A stretch of DNA of 64,000 bases from Desertifilum tharense IPPAS B-1220 (GCF_001746915.1 NZ_MJGC01000039.1:53566-117565); one strand, 5' to 3'. Shown: positions 8,834 through 16,921, counted from the first letter of the stretch. Made by a program: numbers and translations. Notes: generated by a model from the letters alone, not told the origin.

Positions 8834-9076
8834 TTAATCTACTTGCAATGCGGGTAACTCTGTGGGTGGGGCCGGCTCTAACGGGGGACTATGGCGAGCG
8901 GCGTTAATCCAAATAATTGAAAGCAGCAAACCAACAACGCAACCCATTGAGAAGATCCAAGCGTGGGAGGGTTCTAAAACACAGAGCAAGCGGCGATTAC
9001 TGCCATATACCTGCACGACCCACCCCTCATTCGTATCCAACTTTGGCTGTGGCTGCCTCGACTCAAACTTATTCAT
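8834..9076 (-). CDS. Small single-pass membrane protein (80 aa)
   Basis: The N-terminal 35 residues are polar and contain GWVVQVYGSNRRLLCVLEPSH. One membrane helix follows at about 40-60 (AWIFSMGCVVGLLLSIIWI), and the C-terminal tail is proline-rich (SPPLEPAPPTELPALQVD). A Shine-Dalgarno GGAG lies 8 nt before the ATG. It looks like a conserved cyanobacterial hypothetical, but I cannot name it. It is on the same strand as sbtA, about 370 bp upstream, and 145 bp downstream of its own ATAG-N8-CTAT palindrome. This suggests, but does not show, a link to carbon limitation. Confidence 0.7.
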   Translation of the reverse strand: MNKFESRQPQPKLDTNEGWVVQVYGSNRRLLCVLEPSHAWIFSMGCVVGLLLSIIWINAARHSPPLEPAPPTELPALQVD

Positions 9077-9486
9077 GGTTTTCGCTCCATACTGGTTGTG
9101 TGTATCGCTTACAAGCTGCTTGCCTGTACCGCACGGAACACCTGCCGAAAATCCACCTGTGTGATGTGTGTAGTGGCTTCAGAGCAGGGGTTGTATCTTT
9201 GAGTTGCCTTCGCCGAACTTATAGACATCAGTCTATACTTCACGCAAATGCCATATCTTTAAGTTTATGCAATGCCTTCACTAACAAGCAGCATTTTTTA
9301 CAAAATCTTGGCTCAAACTTGCTGAATTTGTTGATAATTGAAACTTATAAATCGCACCCACTCGGCTAGACCGCGCCTGATTCCTCTGTTGAATCGCGAT
9401 CGCAGCGCCAACGGGATAAGTGTTTTTTATAAAATGCTGCCGCTAATCTGAGTCAATCTTGCTCAACAGCAGTTAAAAATATTGTT
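9077..9486. other. Intergenic region without a supported gene
   Basis: Open frames here on + show no protein-like composition and run across the 80-aa gene in antisense. The only structures I see are the palindrome at 9221-9236 and the terminator hairpin just beyond the right end. The rest is AT-rich and featureless apart from one HIP1 site near 9397. Confidence 0.55.
9221..9236. promoter_or_regulatory. Putative NdhR/CcmR-type palindrome
   Basis: ATAG ACATCAGT CTAT matches ATAG-N8-CTAT exactly; with flanks it reads TATAGAC-N4-GTCTATA, a 7-bp perfect dyad. It lies 145 bp upstream of the 80-aa membrane-protein gene. Confidence 0.5.
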
Positions 9487-9514
9487 CAAGGCAAAACCCT
9501 AGAGTCTTGCCTTG
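9487..9514 (-). terminator. Terminator of the 155-aa secreted-protein gene
   Basis: Stem CAAGGCAA / TTGCCTTG (8 bp perfect) with a 12-nt loop, 20 bp after the stop at 9535. On the minus strand it is followed by the AT-rich run AACAATATTTTTA, as in an intrinsic terminator. Confidence 0.7.
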
Positions 9515-9534
9515 AATTGTCGTCACTCATTGTC

Positions 9535-9999
9535 TTAGCGTTCTTGCACCACTAAGTTATACCGGAAGCGATCGCCAGCATCTTTGGAACCCACCCAAAC
9601 GCGATACGATCCTGACGGCCAGTTGGTATCCTCTAAAACGGTGTTGGGGTTCATGGTCGTACTCGTAACGCAACGCATCCCATCAGGTCCTTGGATGACT
9701 AAAGTGGCTTCATTGGGCGTATTGACCCGGAATCGCAGGGATGGAAAGTTATTTTGTAATTCAATAATATGATCGGGATTGGTGCCGCCATAACCAATGC
9801 AAAAGTTATTGTAGCGGTCGGTGTTGGCGATGGTGGAAAGGGAAACCGAACCCCCAGTATTGCCCGAAGCGCTTGCTCTACGGAAGCCAGTCGCTAGGGA
9901 TAGCCCTTCAAAATTGGCAGTTTGTGCCAATAGCGGGGTTGTACTCAACGTTGCGATCGCGATCGCTAAAACGGATTTAGACCAAAGTTGCTGAATCAT
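9535..9999 (-). CDS. Secreted PPC-like beta-domain protein
   Basis: I start it at the ATG at 9997-9999 (MIQQLWSKSVLAIAIA...), because GGAGG lies 8 nt upstream; an in-frame ATG at 10014 would add MEARV. The protein is 154 aa. Residues 1-26 form a Sec signal peptide ending at LLAQ-TA. The mature part is beta-rich with two Cys (FCIGYGG and MRCVTS) that could pair, and it closes with WPSGSYRVWVGSKDAGDRFRYN. This resembles the pre-peptidase C-terminal (PPC)-like sandwich fold of exported cyanobacterial proteins. Exact function is unknown. It is a single-gene unit with its own terminator. Confidence 0.75.
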   Translation of the reverse strand: MIQQLWSKSVLAIAIATLSTTPLLAQTANFEGLSLATGFRRASASGNTGGSVSLSTIANTDRYNNFCIGYGGTNPDHIIELQNNFPSLRFRVNTPNEATLVIQGPDGMRCVTSTTMNPNTVLEDTNWPSGSYRVWVGSKDAGDRFRYNLVVQER

Positions 10000-10290
10000 T
10001 ACACGCGCCTCCACACTCCGAGCATTAGGTCTGCCTCATTCCAAATTAGAGCAGACTTGGCTTTGTTTGCTTCAGCCAACCAGGTGCTGTTTTGCCAAGC
10101 TCAGGGCTTACCTTATTTTGAATTCAAAGACGCACCCTCAATCGCCAAAGTTCCGCCAAGTCGAACCCAACCGCTCAAACTTCCATCCCAACTTGGAATT
10201 TCCACATTCTTCAAGTGACCTTGCTCTACGCCATGCTCTACAACGGTAGAGGGACATTTCCCAGAACCAATTTCGCCAGGAGAGCTTGAG

Positions 10291-10449
10291 ATGTCTGTTC
10301 TTGCCTTAATTGTGACCTTAATCAGTGGGTTGTGGGTGACGCAGATTTTCGTCATTCAACCCATTGACTTTATTGAATGGTTCTCGTTTCCCCAATGGCT
10401 GATTCTCCTCGTCACTTTAGGTTTGTTGTCGTGGTTGATTGGAGATTAA
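10291..10449 (+). CDS. Small hydrophobic membrane protein (52 aa)
   Basis: ATG at 10291 is preceded by AGGAGA seven bases upstream. The protein, MSVLALIVTLISGLWVTQI... ending LSWLIGD, has two hydrophobic segments (about 2-22 and 36-50) separated by a short polar turn (PIDFIEWFSFPQW), a hairpin topology. The stop lies 3 bp before the stop of the convergent RsbW-like gene. No family is recognised. The ribosome-binding site and protein-like hydrophobic pattern argue that it is real. Confidence 0.6.
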   Translation: MSVLALIVTLISGLWVTQIFVIQPIDFIEWFSFPQWLILLVTLGLLSWLIGD

Positions 10450-10452
10450 GCC

Positions 10453-10884
10453 TTATTGGGGCGGAAAATGCTTAACCATCAACAGACAGTTGCGGCGATC
10501 CGCCGTGCGATCGTAACTCAAGCGATCGACAAGTTTTTGCATCATCAACAACCCCCTACCATGCTCTAGGTCTTCATTATCTAAGGGGGGTTGCTCGTCG
10601 GCTAACCATCCATCTATGTCAAAACCGGGCCCGCAATCCCAGATCCGGATTTCTAGGAGTTCGGGAAATAGCGTCAATTCAATTTCAACTGGGCTATCGG
10701 AAGAGCGATCTTTATGAGCATGACGAATCGCATTAGTCATGCCTTCAGCTAACGCAGTTTTGCACTCCATCCAAGTTGTGTTAGGAATAGGGGATTCATC
10801 AAACTGGTCGAACCATGACAAAACTTGGTCTAACGCTCTGAGGTCTGAACGAACTTGAAGACGAAACTTTTGAGAACCTGGCAA
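10453..10884 (-). CDS. RsbW-like anti-sigma serine kinase (HATPase)
   Basis: 143 aa, essentially one GHKL ATPase domain. The N-box is EGMTNAIRHAHKD (about 48-60), the G1 box DCGPGFDIDGW (about 86-96), and the G2 box GRGLLMMQKLV (about 109-119). There is no histidine phosphoacceptor domain, so it belongs to the RsbW/SpoIIAB group that phosphorylates STAS anti-sigma-factor antagonists. It is divergent from the response-regulator/SpoIIE phosphatase at 11109, its expected opposing partner in a partner-switching pathway. No STAS protein or sigma factor is encoded nearby. Confidence 0.85.
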   Translation of the reverse strand: MPGSQKFRLQVRSDLRALDQVLSWFDQFDESPIPNTTWMECKTALAEGMTNAIRHAHKDRSSDSPVEIELTLFPELLEIRIWDCGPGFDIDGWLADEQPPLDNEDLEHGRGLLMMQKLVDRLSYDRTADRRNCLLMVKHFPPQ

Positions 10885-11108
10885 TTTTCCGACCTGTTCT
10901 TAGACAATAGAGACAAGAGCATGAACAGCAGCTTAGACGAGGATTTCTAGATGGCTGGTGAGAATAGCCCTCGATGCTATCTAGAAGGTGGCATTCGTCT
11001 ATGTCACTATCTTACGCAACAGTTGGTTCATTTGAGGCTAAATTCAGTTATTAGAGAGAAAACTTACGACCGGATGCCTACGGCTTTCAACTTCTTTAAG
11101 TTTTACCT

Positions 11109-12254
11109 ATGTATAAAGTTTTAATTATCGAGGATGACCCACTTTTCCGCTTAGTGTTAACCAAAACCCTGAAAAATCAAGGTTATGACGTATCGGTTGC
11201 GAATGATGGCGCAGAAGGACTCGCGAGTGCAAAACAATTAAAACCGGGTCTGATCCTGTGCGATTGGATGATGCCGCGCATGGATGGGTTGGAAGTGTGC
11301 CGTCAGGTGAAGGCCGATCCGGAGTTAGCCACGACGTTTTTTGTTCTCCTCACGGCCCGCGAAGGGGTCGAGAATCGCGTCCAAGGCTTGGATAATGGGG
11401 CAGATGACTTTTTATCTAAACCGATTGAAATGAACGAGCTGCGGGCGAAAGTAAGGGCGGGATTGCGCTTGCACCAGTTGAGTAATGACCTACGAACCCA
11501 GAAGCAAATTCTAGAGGCGGAGTTGGCGGAGGCGGCGGAGTATGTGCGATCGCTGATTCCCTCTCCTCTCAAGACAGAGGCGATCGCCATTGATGCCCGT
11601 TTTCTGCCTTCCCGCCAGTTGGGGGGCGATTGTTTTGATTACTATTGGCTGAATTCCGATGAATTGGCGATCTATTTGGTGGATGCGGCCGGACATGGGG
11701 TAGGTTCGGCGCTATTATCGGTTTCGGTATTAAATGTGCTGCGGACTCAATCTCTATCTGGGGTGAATTTCTCGCGCCCGAATGAGGTGCTATCGGCTTT
11801 AAATGACACCTTTCAGATGAATGCCCAAACCGATAAATACTTTACCATCTGGTACGGCGTCTATCATCGCACCCAAAAGCTACTGACCTATGCCAGTGGC
11901 GGACATCCCCCGGCGGTTCTCATTTCTCCGACAAGCAACGGCAGCCCAGAAGTTAAGCTATTGAAAACGCCTGGTTTTCCGGTGGGAATGTTTCCCGACG
12001 TTGAGTATATCGCGGCCCAATGTGCGATCGCGCCTTCTAGTTCACTGTATGTATTCAGCGATGGGGTCTACGAAATTCATCAACCCGACGGCGAACTCTG
12101 GGGAATTGAAGCCTTTACTGAAGAGTTAAAGTCTTACCCCATCAACCCCGAAAGCCACCTCGATCAAATCATTCAAACCGTTCACAAAATCAGCACCAAG
12201 GAAGCCCTAGACGACGATTTATCCATGCTGCAAGTGAATTTTGAGTTTAAATAA
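11109..12254 (+). CDS. Response regulator fused to SpoIIE/RsbU phosphatase
   Basis: 381 aa. Residues 1-120 form a receiver domain: acidic pocket EDD at 8-10, phospho-acceptor D52 in CDWMMPRMDG, and conserved Lys in LSKPIE (about 103). A helical linker (about 125-165) leads to a PP2C-type SpoIIE domain with RQLGGDCFDYY (about 174) and VDAAGHGVGSALLS (about 196), ending in DDLSML. A sensor kinase would phosphorylate the receiver and thereby tune dephosphorylation of an anti-sigma antagonist; the RsbW-like gene on the opposite strand fits this. An RBS is not obvious. A degraded copy of its last 50 bp lies at 13511-13560. Confidence 0.92.
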   Translation: MYKVLIIEDDPLFRLVLTKTLKNQGYDVSVANDGAEGLASAKQLKPGLILCDWMMPRMDGLEVCRQVKADPELATTFFVLLTAREGVENRVQGLDNGADDFLSKPIEMNELRAKVRAGLRLHQLSNDLRTQKQILEAELAEAAEYVRSLIPSPLKTEAIAIDARFLPSRQLGGDCFDYYWLNSDELAIYLVDAAGHGVGSALLSVSVLNVLRTQSLSGVNFSRPNEVLSALNDTFQMNAQTDKYFTIWYGVYHRTQKLLTYASGGHPPAVLISPTSNGSPEVKLLKTPGFPVGMFPDVEYIAAQCAIAPSSSLYVFSDGVYEIHQPDGELWGIEAFTEELKSYPINPESHLDQIIQTVHKISTKEALDDDLSMLQVNFEFK

Positions 12255-12302
12255 AATTCTATCGTCCTTGCCGAGCTAAGAAAAGATAAACCCCGCGAAC
12301 TA

Positions 12303-12350
12303 CCCGACGCTGACCTACGGTACAGCACGGGCTTCCCAATTCATCGTCAG
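12303..12350 (-). mobile_element. Possible IS200/IS605 right-end remnant
   Basis: On the minus strand the stretch reads TTGGGAAGCCC followed by an imperfect hairpin (arms around CCCGTGCTG / CAGCGTCGGG) and then GTAGTTCGCGGGG. TTGGGAAGCCC plus hairpin is typical of the 3' ends of IS200/IS605 elements in cyanobacteria, and the same words occur at 42754. No transposase fragment is visible next to it. Confidence 0.35.
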
Positions 12351-12478
12351 GAGATCAATCGCGATCGCATTGTTCGGTAGAGAGGAATGAACCCTCTTTT
12401 AAGTTTTTTATGATTTGCTGAATCGGTCGTTTAGACCTTGAAGTTATCGATAATCAATAGTTCTAAAAGTTTAAATCG

Positions 12479-13381
12479 ATGCGCTCTCTTTTCTCTACCC
12501 TCCTTTCTGCTTGTAGTATTGCGACGGTTGCCTTTGCCCTTCCCGCGCTAGCTGCCTCTGAAATTCAAATCAACTACGATACACCGAGTTTTCAGAATCG
12601 AGAGATTACCAACGGTAAAGTCAAAATCTCTGTAAGTTACGACGGACAAAGTGGCGGGAGTCTTAACGAAGAAAATAACTTGCGCTACACCTTGTATTAT
12701 GACGGTCAAGAAAAGATTAGGGAAACGACTTCAACCTTTAATATCGGTAATATCAGCTTGCAAGACCTCGATAGCAATGGCACTCCCGAAGTTATCGTTA
12801 AGGTCTATTCTGGCGGCGCGCACTGCTGCACCGAACATAAAGTTTATACTTGGCGCGACAACAATTTTACTTCCGTCCAATTTGGCCCTGCTGATGGAAA
12901 TGGGGGTCGGTTTGAAGATCTCAATCAAGATGGTCGTATGGAATTGATCGCCTTTGATAACAGTTTTCTTTACGCTTTTAGCAGTTATGCGGGTTCATTT
13001 CCACCTTCAGTTATTTTGTCTTATCGCGATGGAAATTTTGAAGACGTAACGCGCCAATATCCTCAATATCTTCGAGGGATTGCTTGGCAGATGTATAGAA
13101 CGCTGGAAAGAACTGAGGGCGAGAATAATGGCGTTTTAGCGGGTTATGTTGCCCAGAAAATTCTCCTCGGCGAATTCGAGGATGGTTGGAATTTCATGCT
13201 GGCACGTTACGATCGCGAGAGCGATTGGGGCTTGGATATCCGCGACAGTAACGGCAATTCTATCGGTCGCCATCGGGATTTTCCAACAGCGTTGAAAGCC
13301 TTTTTAATCGAGACGGGTTATCTCAACCGCAACGGACAGCCAAATACAGCTTTGAATTTACGCGATCGCGTCATTCGGTAA
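12479..13381 (+). CDS. Exported protein with FG-GAP-like Ca-binding loops
   Basis: 300 aa. Residues 1-25 are a Sec signal peptide (MRSLFSTLLSACSIATVAFA...ALA-AS). The central part has two FG-GAP/VCBS-like calcium loops, DLDSNGTPEVIVK (about 97) and DLNQDGRMELIAFD (about 143), separated by GGAHCCTEHKVYTW with a vicinal Cys pair. The C-terminal third is helical and contains SDWGLDIRDSNGNSIGRHRDFP. It resembles exported cyanobacterial hypotheticals; a role at the cell surface is inference. It is convergent with the 114-bp duplicated fragment at 13396, which starts 15 bp after its stop. Confidence 0.75.
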   Translation: MRSLFSTLLSACSIATVAFALPALAASEIQINYDTPSFQNREITNGKVKISVSYDGQSGGSLNEENNLRYTLYYDGQEKIRETTSTFNIGNISLQDLDSNGTPEVIVKVYSGGAHCCTEHKVYTWRDNNFTSVQFGPADGNGGRFEDLNQDGRMELIAFDNSFLYAFSSYAGSFPPSVILSYRDGNFEDVTRQYPQYLRGIAWQMYRTLERTEGENNGVLAGYVAQKILLGEFEDGWNFMLARYDRESDWGLDIRDSNGNSIGRHRDFPTALKAFLIETGYLNRNGQPNTALNLRDRVIR

Positions 13382-13395
13382 GTTTGAAAGCAATC

Positions 13396-13509
13396 GATTA
13401 CCGGGTAGCATTGCGCTGTTCGCCGTAATTTAGCAGCAACTCAATACTGGCGAGACGGTTTTCCCAGGTACTCACCTGATAGGCTTGCTCTAGGCGTTGT
13501 ACGCTCATC
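13396..13509 (-). pseudogene. Duplicated 3' end of the glycosidase gene
   Basis: 114 bp matching 17087-17200 with a single mismatch (tag versus cag), including the glycosidase stop codon and the last 36 codons ([11 protein letters not shown] ... RNATR). It is a direct repeat of the 3' end of the gene at 17089-19764. Together the copies bracket the two GTPase genes. The near-identity points to a recent event or ongoing gene conversion. Confidence 0.9.
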
Positions 13510-13510
13510 A

Positions 13511-13560
13511 GAAGCTTGAGATGGCGATTGATCCGTGCTGCAAGTGAATTTTGAGTTTTA
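13511..13560 (+). pseudogene. Degraded copy of a SpoIIE phosphatase 3' end
   Basis: Aligns without gaps to 12201-12250, the last 50 bp of the receiver/SpoIIE gene, with 8 differences by eye. The 3' 20 bases (GTGCTGCAAGTGAATTTTGA region) are nearly unchanged. Two in-frame stops interrupt the 5' part, so it is a dead fragment. It sits directly next to the glycosidase-tail copy and just downstream of the first GTPase stop. Confidence 0.7.
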
Positions 13561-13581
13561 AGGGAGGGTTTAATTGTAACC

Positions 13582-15156
13582 TTACTGAGCGCTGGTGGCG
13601 ATCGCTTCGTCCAAGAATGGCTCAAACAACCGATCCTGGTGGGTTGTCAAAATTTCTAAAATCTTCCCTTCAGTGGGTTTTGAGGGAAACTTAGGCAGAT
13701 GTTTTCCGCGTTCTAGAAAAGCATTGTATAAGGTGGTATATTGGGCTTCCAATTGAGCTTTACCTTTCAGTCCATGCAATCCAGCAAAAATCGCCAGGTG
13801 GACAAGCGTTAAGACTAAAGCTACACCGTCTTTGTCAAGATGATGATAAGTTGTGCCAACTGCCCTTAATTCTCCCGTTTCCTCTTGCCAATATTCAGTA
13901 TGGGAATACTCTTCTCGATACCCAACATGGACTTGACGGGTTTCGGTTTTCTTGTGATAACCAACGCAATATCTTTCAGTTATAGGTTTCTTGGAAGATC
14001 CATACTTCCACTCGTTTTTAAGTTTCTTAAAGGGATTGCTTGTTTTCTTCCAAATCACCTCTTCTCTATAAATCGGACGACTATAATCATTAATCTCCTC
14101 ATGAATTGTTTTAAATACAGGGACAGACTTGTAAATTTTCTTAGACCTCTGCTGGATGACTTTTTCGTAGTGAGTTTCAATTTTGGCGGTAATCAGTTCT
14201 CTCACTTTAGAAGCAATAAACTCATATTCTGAATTATCAAGATGTTCGGGCTGTCCTGCAACAAAATTTAAAACATTATCGACATCAGTTGATAAATGGC
14301 TGGTTTTGTAACAAGCTACTGAAGCTGTCATTGTTAACAGATTCGCCTTGACTCTCGCTAAATACTCGCTTGGCGTTTTCTGGATTTGATATTCCATTAA
14401 CTCAAAAAGTAATCGACCTTTATCATCGCCAAGTTTTCTATAACAGAGTTGAACTAAATCCGAAATTCCTTTTCCTGTCCAACAGTTAACATTTGCTATA
14501 ACTGGCGGATAGGGAATTTCTAAAACCTCATGAATTTTATTGAGTTTACGGGTAATATCTTCTAAGTTTTGAGGTGAGGCGGACTCATGGGTTCCGGTTT
14601 CGCGATCGCCAAAACAATTAAAAACATAAACAATCGGGTAATTCTTCCTTAATAAGTCTCGCAAGTAGGCAATATCTGAGGAAATAAACTGCTTGTCAGA
14701 AGCGATTAAATAAAGTACCAAATCGGGTTCAATCGTTTTACTCTGAAAATCTTCAATTCTCAAAGTAACTCTTTTTGCTATTCGATCTTGATTGTATTTT
14801 GCTAAGGTAATGCTATCTACAAAAGGAAAATCCTCGACTTGCCGCAAACCCATAAAGGCTCGGTTATAATTTTCTAATCGGTCATCGCTACAAATACCGG
14901 GTAAGTCAAAGTAGCTTAAGCCTAATGGGAAATCAATCCAATTAATTTCATCAGTACAATCTTGATAGCCTGTAGATTTCAGAAAGTAGTCAATCCCAAT
15001 TAAGCGGTTGGCTAAGGTGGTCTTACCGCTTCCTGTTCTTCCCGTCACAAAAAGCTTAAGATTAGGCAAGTCTTGAGGTAACTGCTTGAGTTTTTCTACA
15101 ATAAAATTTGCCCGAATTGTAGGAAGAGATACTGAAGACAATTCGACAGATAGCAT
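13582..15156 (-). CDS. Dynamin-like/P-loop GTPase A of a gene pair
   Basis: 524 aa. N-terminal GTPase domain: G1 GRTGSGKTT (39-47), a switch-like STGYQDCTD (about 61-69), G3 DLPG (84-87). The G4 position reads FNCFGD instead of N/TKxD, so base specificity may be altered. Residues about 260-420 are charged and helical; the later part is rich in K, Y and E. A hydrophobic stretch VALVLTLVHLAIFAGLHGL lies near 445-463 and could touch a membrane. Sequence layout resembles bacterial dynamin-like or IRG-type large GTPases, but no named family is recognised. It is downstream of a related GTPase in the same orientation. The base composition is AT-richer than its neighbours. Confidence 0.75.
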   Translation of the reverse strand: MLSVELSSVSLPTIRANFIVEKLKQLPQDLPNLKLFVTGRTGSGKTTLANRLIGIDYFLKSTGYQDCTDEINWIDFPLGLSYFDLPGICSDDRLENYNRAFMGLRQVEDFPFVDSITLAKYNQDRIAKRVTLRIEDFQSKTIEPDLVLYLIASDKQFISSDIAYLRDLLRKNYPIVYVFNCFGDRETGTHESASPQNLEDITRKLNKIHEVLEIPYPPVIANVNCWTGKGISDLVQLCYRKLGDDKGRLLFELMEYQIQKTPSEYLARVKANLLTMTASVACYKTSHLSTDVDNVLNFVAGQPEHLDNSEYEFIASKVRELITAKIETHYEKVIQQRSKKIYKSVPVFKTIHEEINDYSRPIYREEVIWKKTSNPFKKLKNEWKYGSSKKPITERYCVGYHKKTETRQVHVGYREEYSHTEYWQEETGELRAVGTTYHHLDKDGVALVLTLVHLAIFAGLHGLKGKAQLEAQYTTLYNAFLERGKHLPKFPSKPTEGKILEILTTHQDRLFEPFLDEAIATSAQ

Positions 15157-15170
15157 TAGTTTTTTCTTAA

Positions 15171-15202
15171 TTAAGATAAGGTAGTTTCGAGAAGTTGATT
15201 AA
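15171..15202 (-). repeat. Short direct repeat of GTPase B 3' end
   Basis: This copy corresponds to 15281-15313 with about three differences (GATAAGGTAGTTTCGAGAAG core). The right copy is the genuine 3' end of GTPase B including its stop; this left copy lies on the other side of the palindromic element, 14 bp before GTPase A's start. Confidence 0.75.
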
Positions 15203-15273
15203 GTAGGTTGGGTTGAGGTACGAAACCCAACATCAGGGTTGTGTTGGGTTTCGCAAGGCTCAACCCAACCTAC
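15203..15273. repeat. 71-bp palindromic (MITE-like) repeat
   Basis: Outer arms GTAGGTTGGGTTGAG / CTCAACCCAACCTAC are a perfect 15-bp inverted repeat, and inner arms CGAAACCCAACA / TGTTGGGTTTCG are a perfect 12-bp inverted repeat. The whole can form a long hairpin. Elements of this form are scattered in many cyanobacterial genomes as small non-autonomous repeats. It lies between the two GTPase genes and is flanked by a 32-bp imperfect direct repeat. Confidence 0.85.
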
Positions 15274-15280
15274 AATTTGA

Positions 15281-16921
15281 TTAGGATAAGGTGGTTTCGA
15301 GAAGTTGGATTAAGTTATGTTCTGCGGTTCTAGCATCTTCCGTGTCTACCCAATATTCAATTTTAGATTGAAGGGAATTTAAGCAATGTTCTAACCTGGC
15401 TTCAGCCCGATCAACGCAGCTTTGGAAATTGGCATTTTCTTCATTACAATAAGCTTGCGTTCCTAAGCCAATCGCCAATAGACTTTTAATGACAGAGTAA
15501 CCTCCTTTAAGATACTCTTGACCAATAACTTTCTCAACTTGTCCTACAACTGCTTCAATTGTGCCAATCACTTCTGTTTCATAACCTGCTAAACGAGTTT
15601 CTATTCGTTCAATAGGTTTTCGGACAGTTTCATTAATGAATTTGTCATCAAAAAACTTAATTCCGAAAAAACCTGTGATTATATTAGTGAATTTTTTCAA
15701 TCCTGAAACAGATTTAACTCGAACTTCGTTAACTACTATCCAATCTGTAACAGTTACTTCCTCAAACTTGGGAACCTCTCTAGTTATATCTTTTGATTCA
15801 GTCTTGTTTTCATTGATTGTAATCAATCGTTGTCTTTCTTCCTTCAGTTTTGCAGTTATTAAGTTAATCTCTAAGTCGATGTCTGACTTAATTTTTTCCA
15901 GCTTATCGAGGTTCTGGAAGGTTTTGACTCCATAGGTGACAATAGCGGAGGTTGCTGTTTGGATTAAATCGCGATCGCCCGCTTTTTGATCCACCTTATA
16001 AGTTGCTAAACGGCTGACAATTCGGATGAGGTTTTTTAGATAGCGATCGCGCCTTTCGCGTTCTGCAAATTGCTTCAAGTCATCGCGCAGAACTTGCTCA
16101 ATATTTCCCAACTTAGATTTAGGCAAAATCTTACAGATATTGCTAGTAATCTCATTAATTCCGTCACCCGTTAAAGCATTAAATTCTACAATGAACGGTT
16201 CTTCTGCTGGATAATGCTTCTGATAAATTTCGGTAACTTTTTTCCGGACATCAGCGATATTTTGAGGCGTAGATAAAACTCGCCCTTCTCGTTGGAAGAT
16301 ATTTAAAGCAAAGATCGCTTTATTTTTATCAGTGCGTTTTTTCTGGCTTTTCAGTAAACTCGCTAAATATTGACTATCGCAGCGTAAAAACTGCGTATGG
16401 GGGGCAATAACATATAAAATAACATCAGGTGCAATGGTTCGCTGAGATTTCTCAGATTGCCAATCGCTAACCTCTACTCCTTCTTCTTTAATTTGCCCCT
16501 GATTCCCGTAGGTTGCGACCTCAAAGCTACTAACAGGTGCTTTCCCTAAGTCTTCATCAATCCTTTGATCCATTAATAGGGCAGCACGATTAATATTTTC
16601 GTATTCTTCGTCACTTCCGGCTCCTGGTAAATCAAAGTAACATAAATTACTGGCAAGCTTAAAAAAGCCAACTTTATCGGTACAATCTTGATAGCCTGTC
16701 GAATTCATGATCGATTGATTTAACAGGCGATTTCCTAATGAGGTTTTACCGGAACCTGTACGCCCAGTGACATAGAGATTGATTGGCGTGGTAAAGAGTT
16801 CTTGTTTTCTAAAGGTGTTCAGTAGTTGTTCGGATTCAATCCCGCCAAGTTGGATAATTTCCAGTAAGCCGGGTTGATCCTGAAAAATTAGCTTGAGTGT
16901 GTCTATTGCTTGGTCTGACAT
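15281..16921 (-). CDS. Dynamin-like/P-loop GTPase B of a gene pair
   Basis: 546 aa. G1 GRTGSGKTS (53-61), STGYQDCTD (about 74-82, identical to GTPase A), G3 DLPG (97-100). No canonical G4 NKxD is visible (ALNIFQREG at the expected place). The middle and C-terminal parts are mostly helical with a long amphipathic/coiled region (about 300-400), the segment REVPKFEEVTVTDWIVV and two glycine-containing hydrophobic patches (TNIITGFFGIKFF; VIKSLLAIGLGTQAY) that might associate with membrane. It is homologous to GTPase A in the GTPase domain and upstream of it, separated by 124 bp that include a palindrome. Possible roles (membrane remodelling, defence) are inference only. Confidence 0.75.
   Translation of the reverse strand: MSDQAIDTLKLIFQDQPGLLEIIQLGGIESEQLLNTFRKQELFTTPINLYVTGRTGSGKTSLGNRLLNQSIMNSTGYQDCTDKVGFFKLASNLCYFDLPGAGSDEEYENINRAALLMDQRIDEDLGKAPVSSFEVATYGNQGQIKEEGVEVSDWQSEKSQRTIAPDVILYVIAPHTQFLRCDSQYLASLLKSQKKRTDKNKAIFALNIFQREGRVLSTPQNIADVRKKVTEIYQKHYPAEEPFIVEFNALTGDGINEITSNICKILPKSKLGNIEQVLRDDLKQFAERERRDRYLKNLIRIVSRLATYKVDQKAGDRDLIQTATSAIVTYGVKTFQNLDKLEKIKSDIDLEINLITAKLKEERQRLITINENKTESKDITREVPKFEEVTVTDWIVVNEVRVKSVSGLKKFTNIITGFFGIKFFDDKFINETVRKPIERIETRLAGYETEVIGTIEAVVGQVEKVIGQEYLKGGYSVIKSLLAIGLGTQAYCNEENANFQSCVDRAEARLEHCLNSLQSKIEYWVDTEDARTAEHNLIQLLETTLS

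Noticed and set aside
8917..9369. 150-aa open frame on + across the 80-aa gene
   Set aside because: Lies in antisense to a gene with an RBS and membrane helix, and has no protein-like pattern.
13571..13590. TAACCTTACTGAG word shared with the heptamer element tail
   Set aside because: Only 13 bp match next to the GTPase A stop, without the rest of the element. Too short to call a copy.
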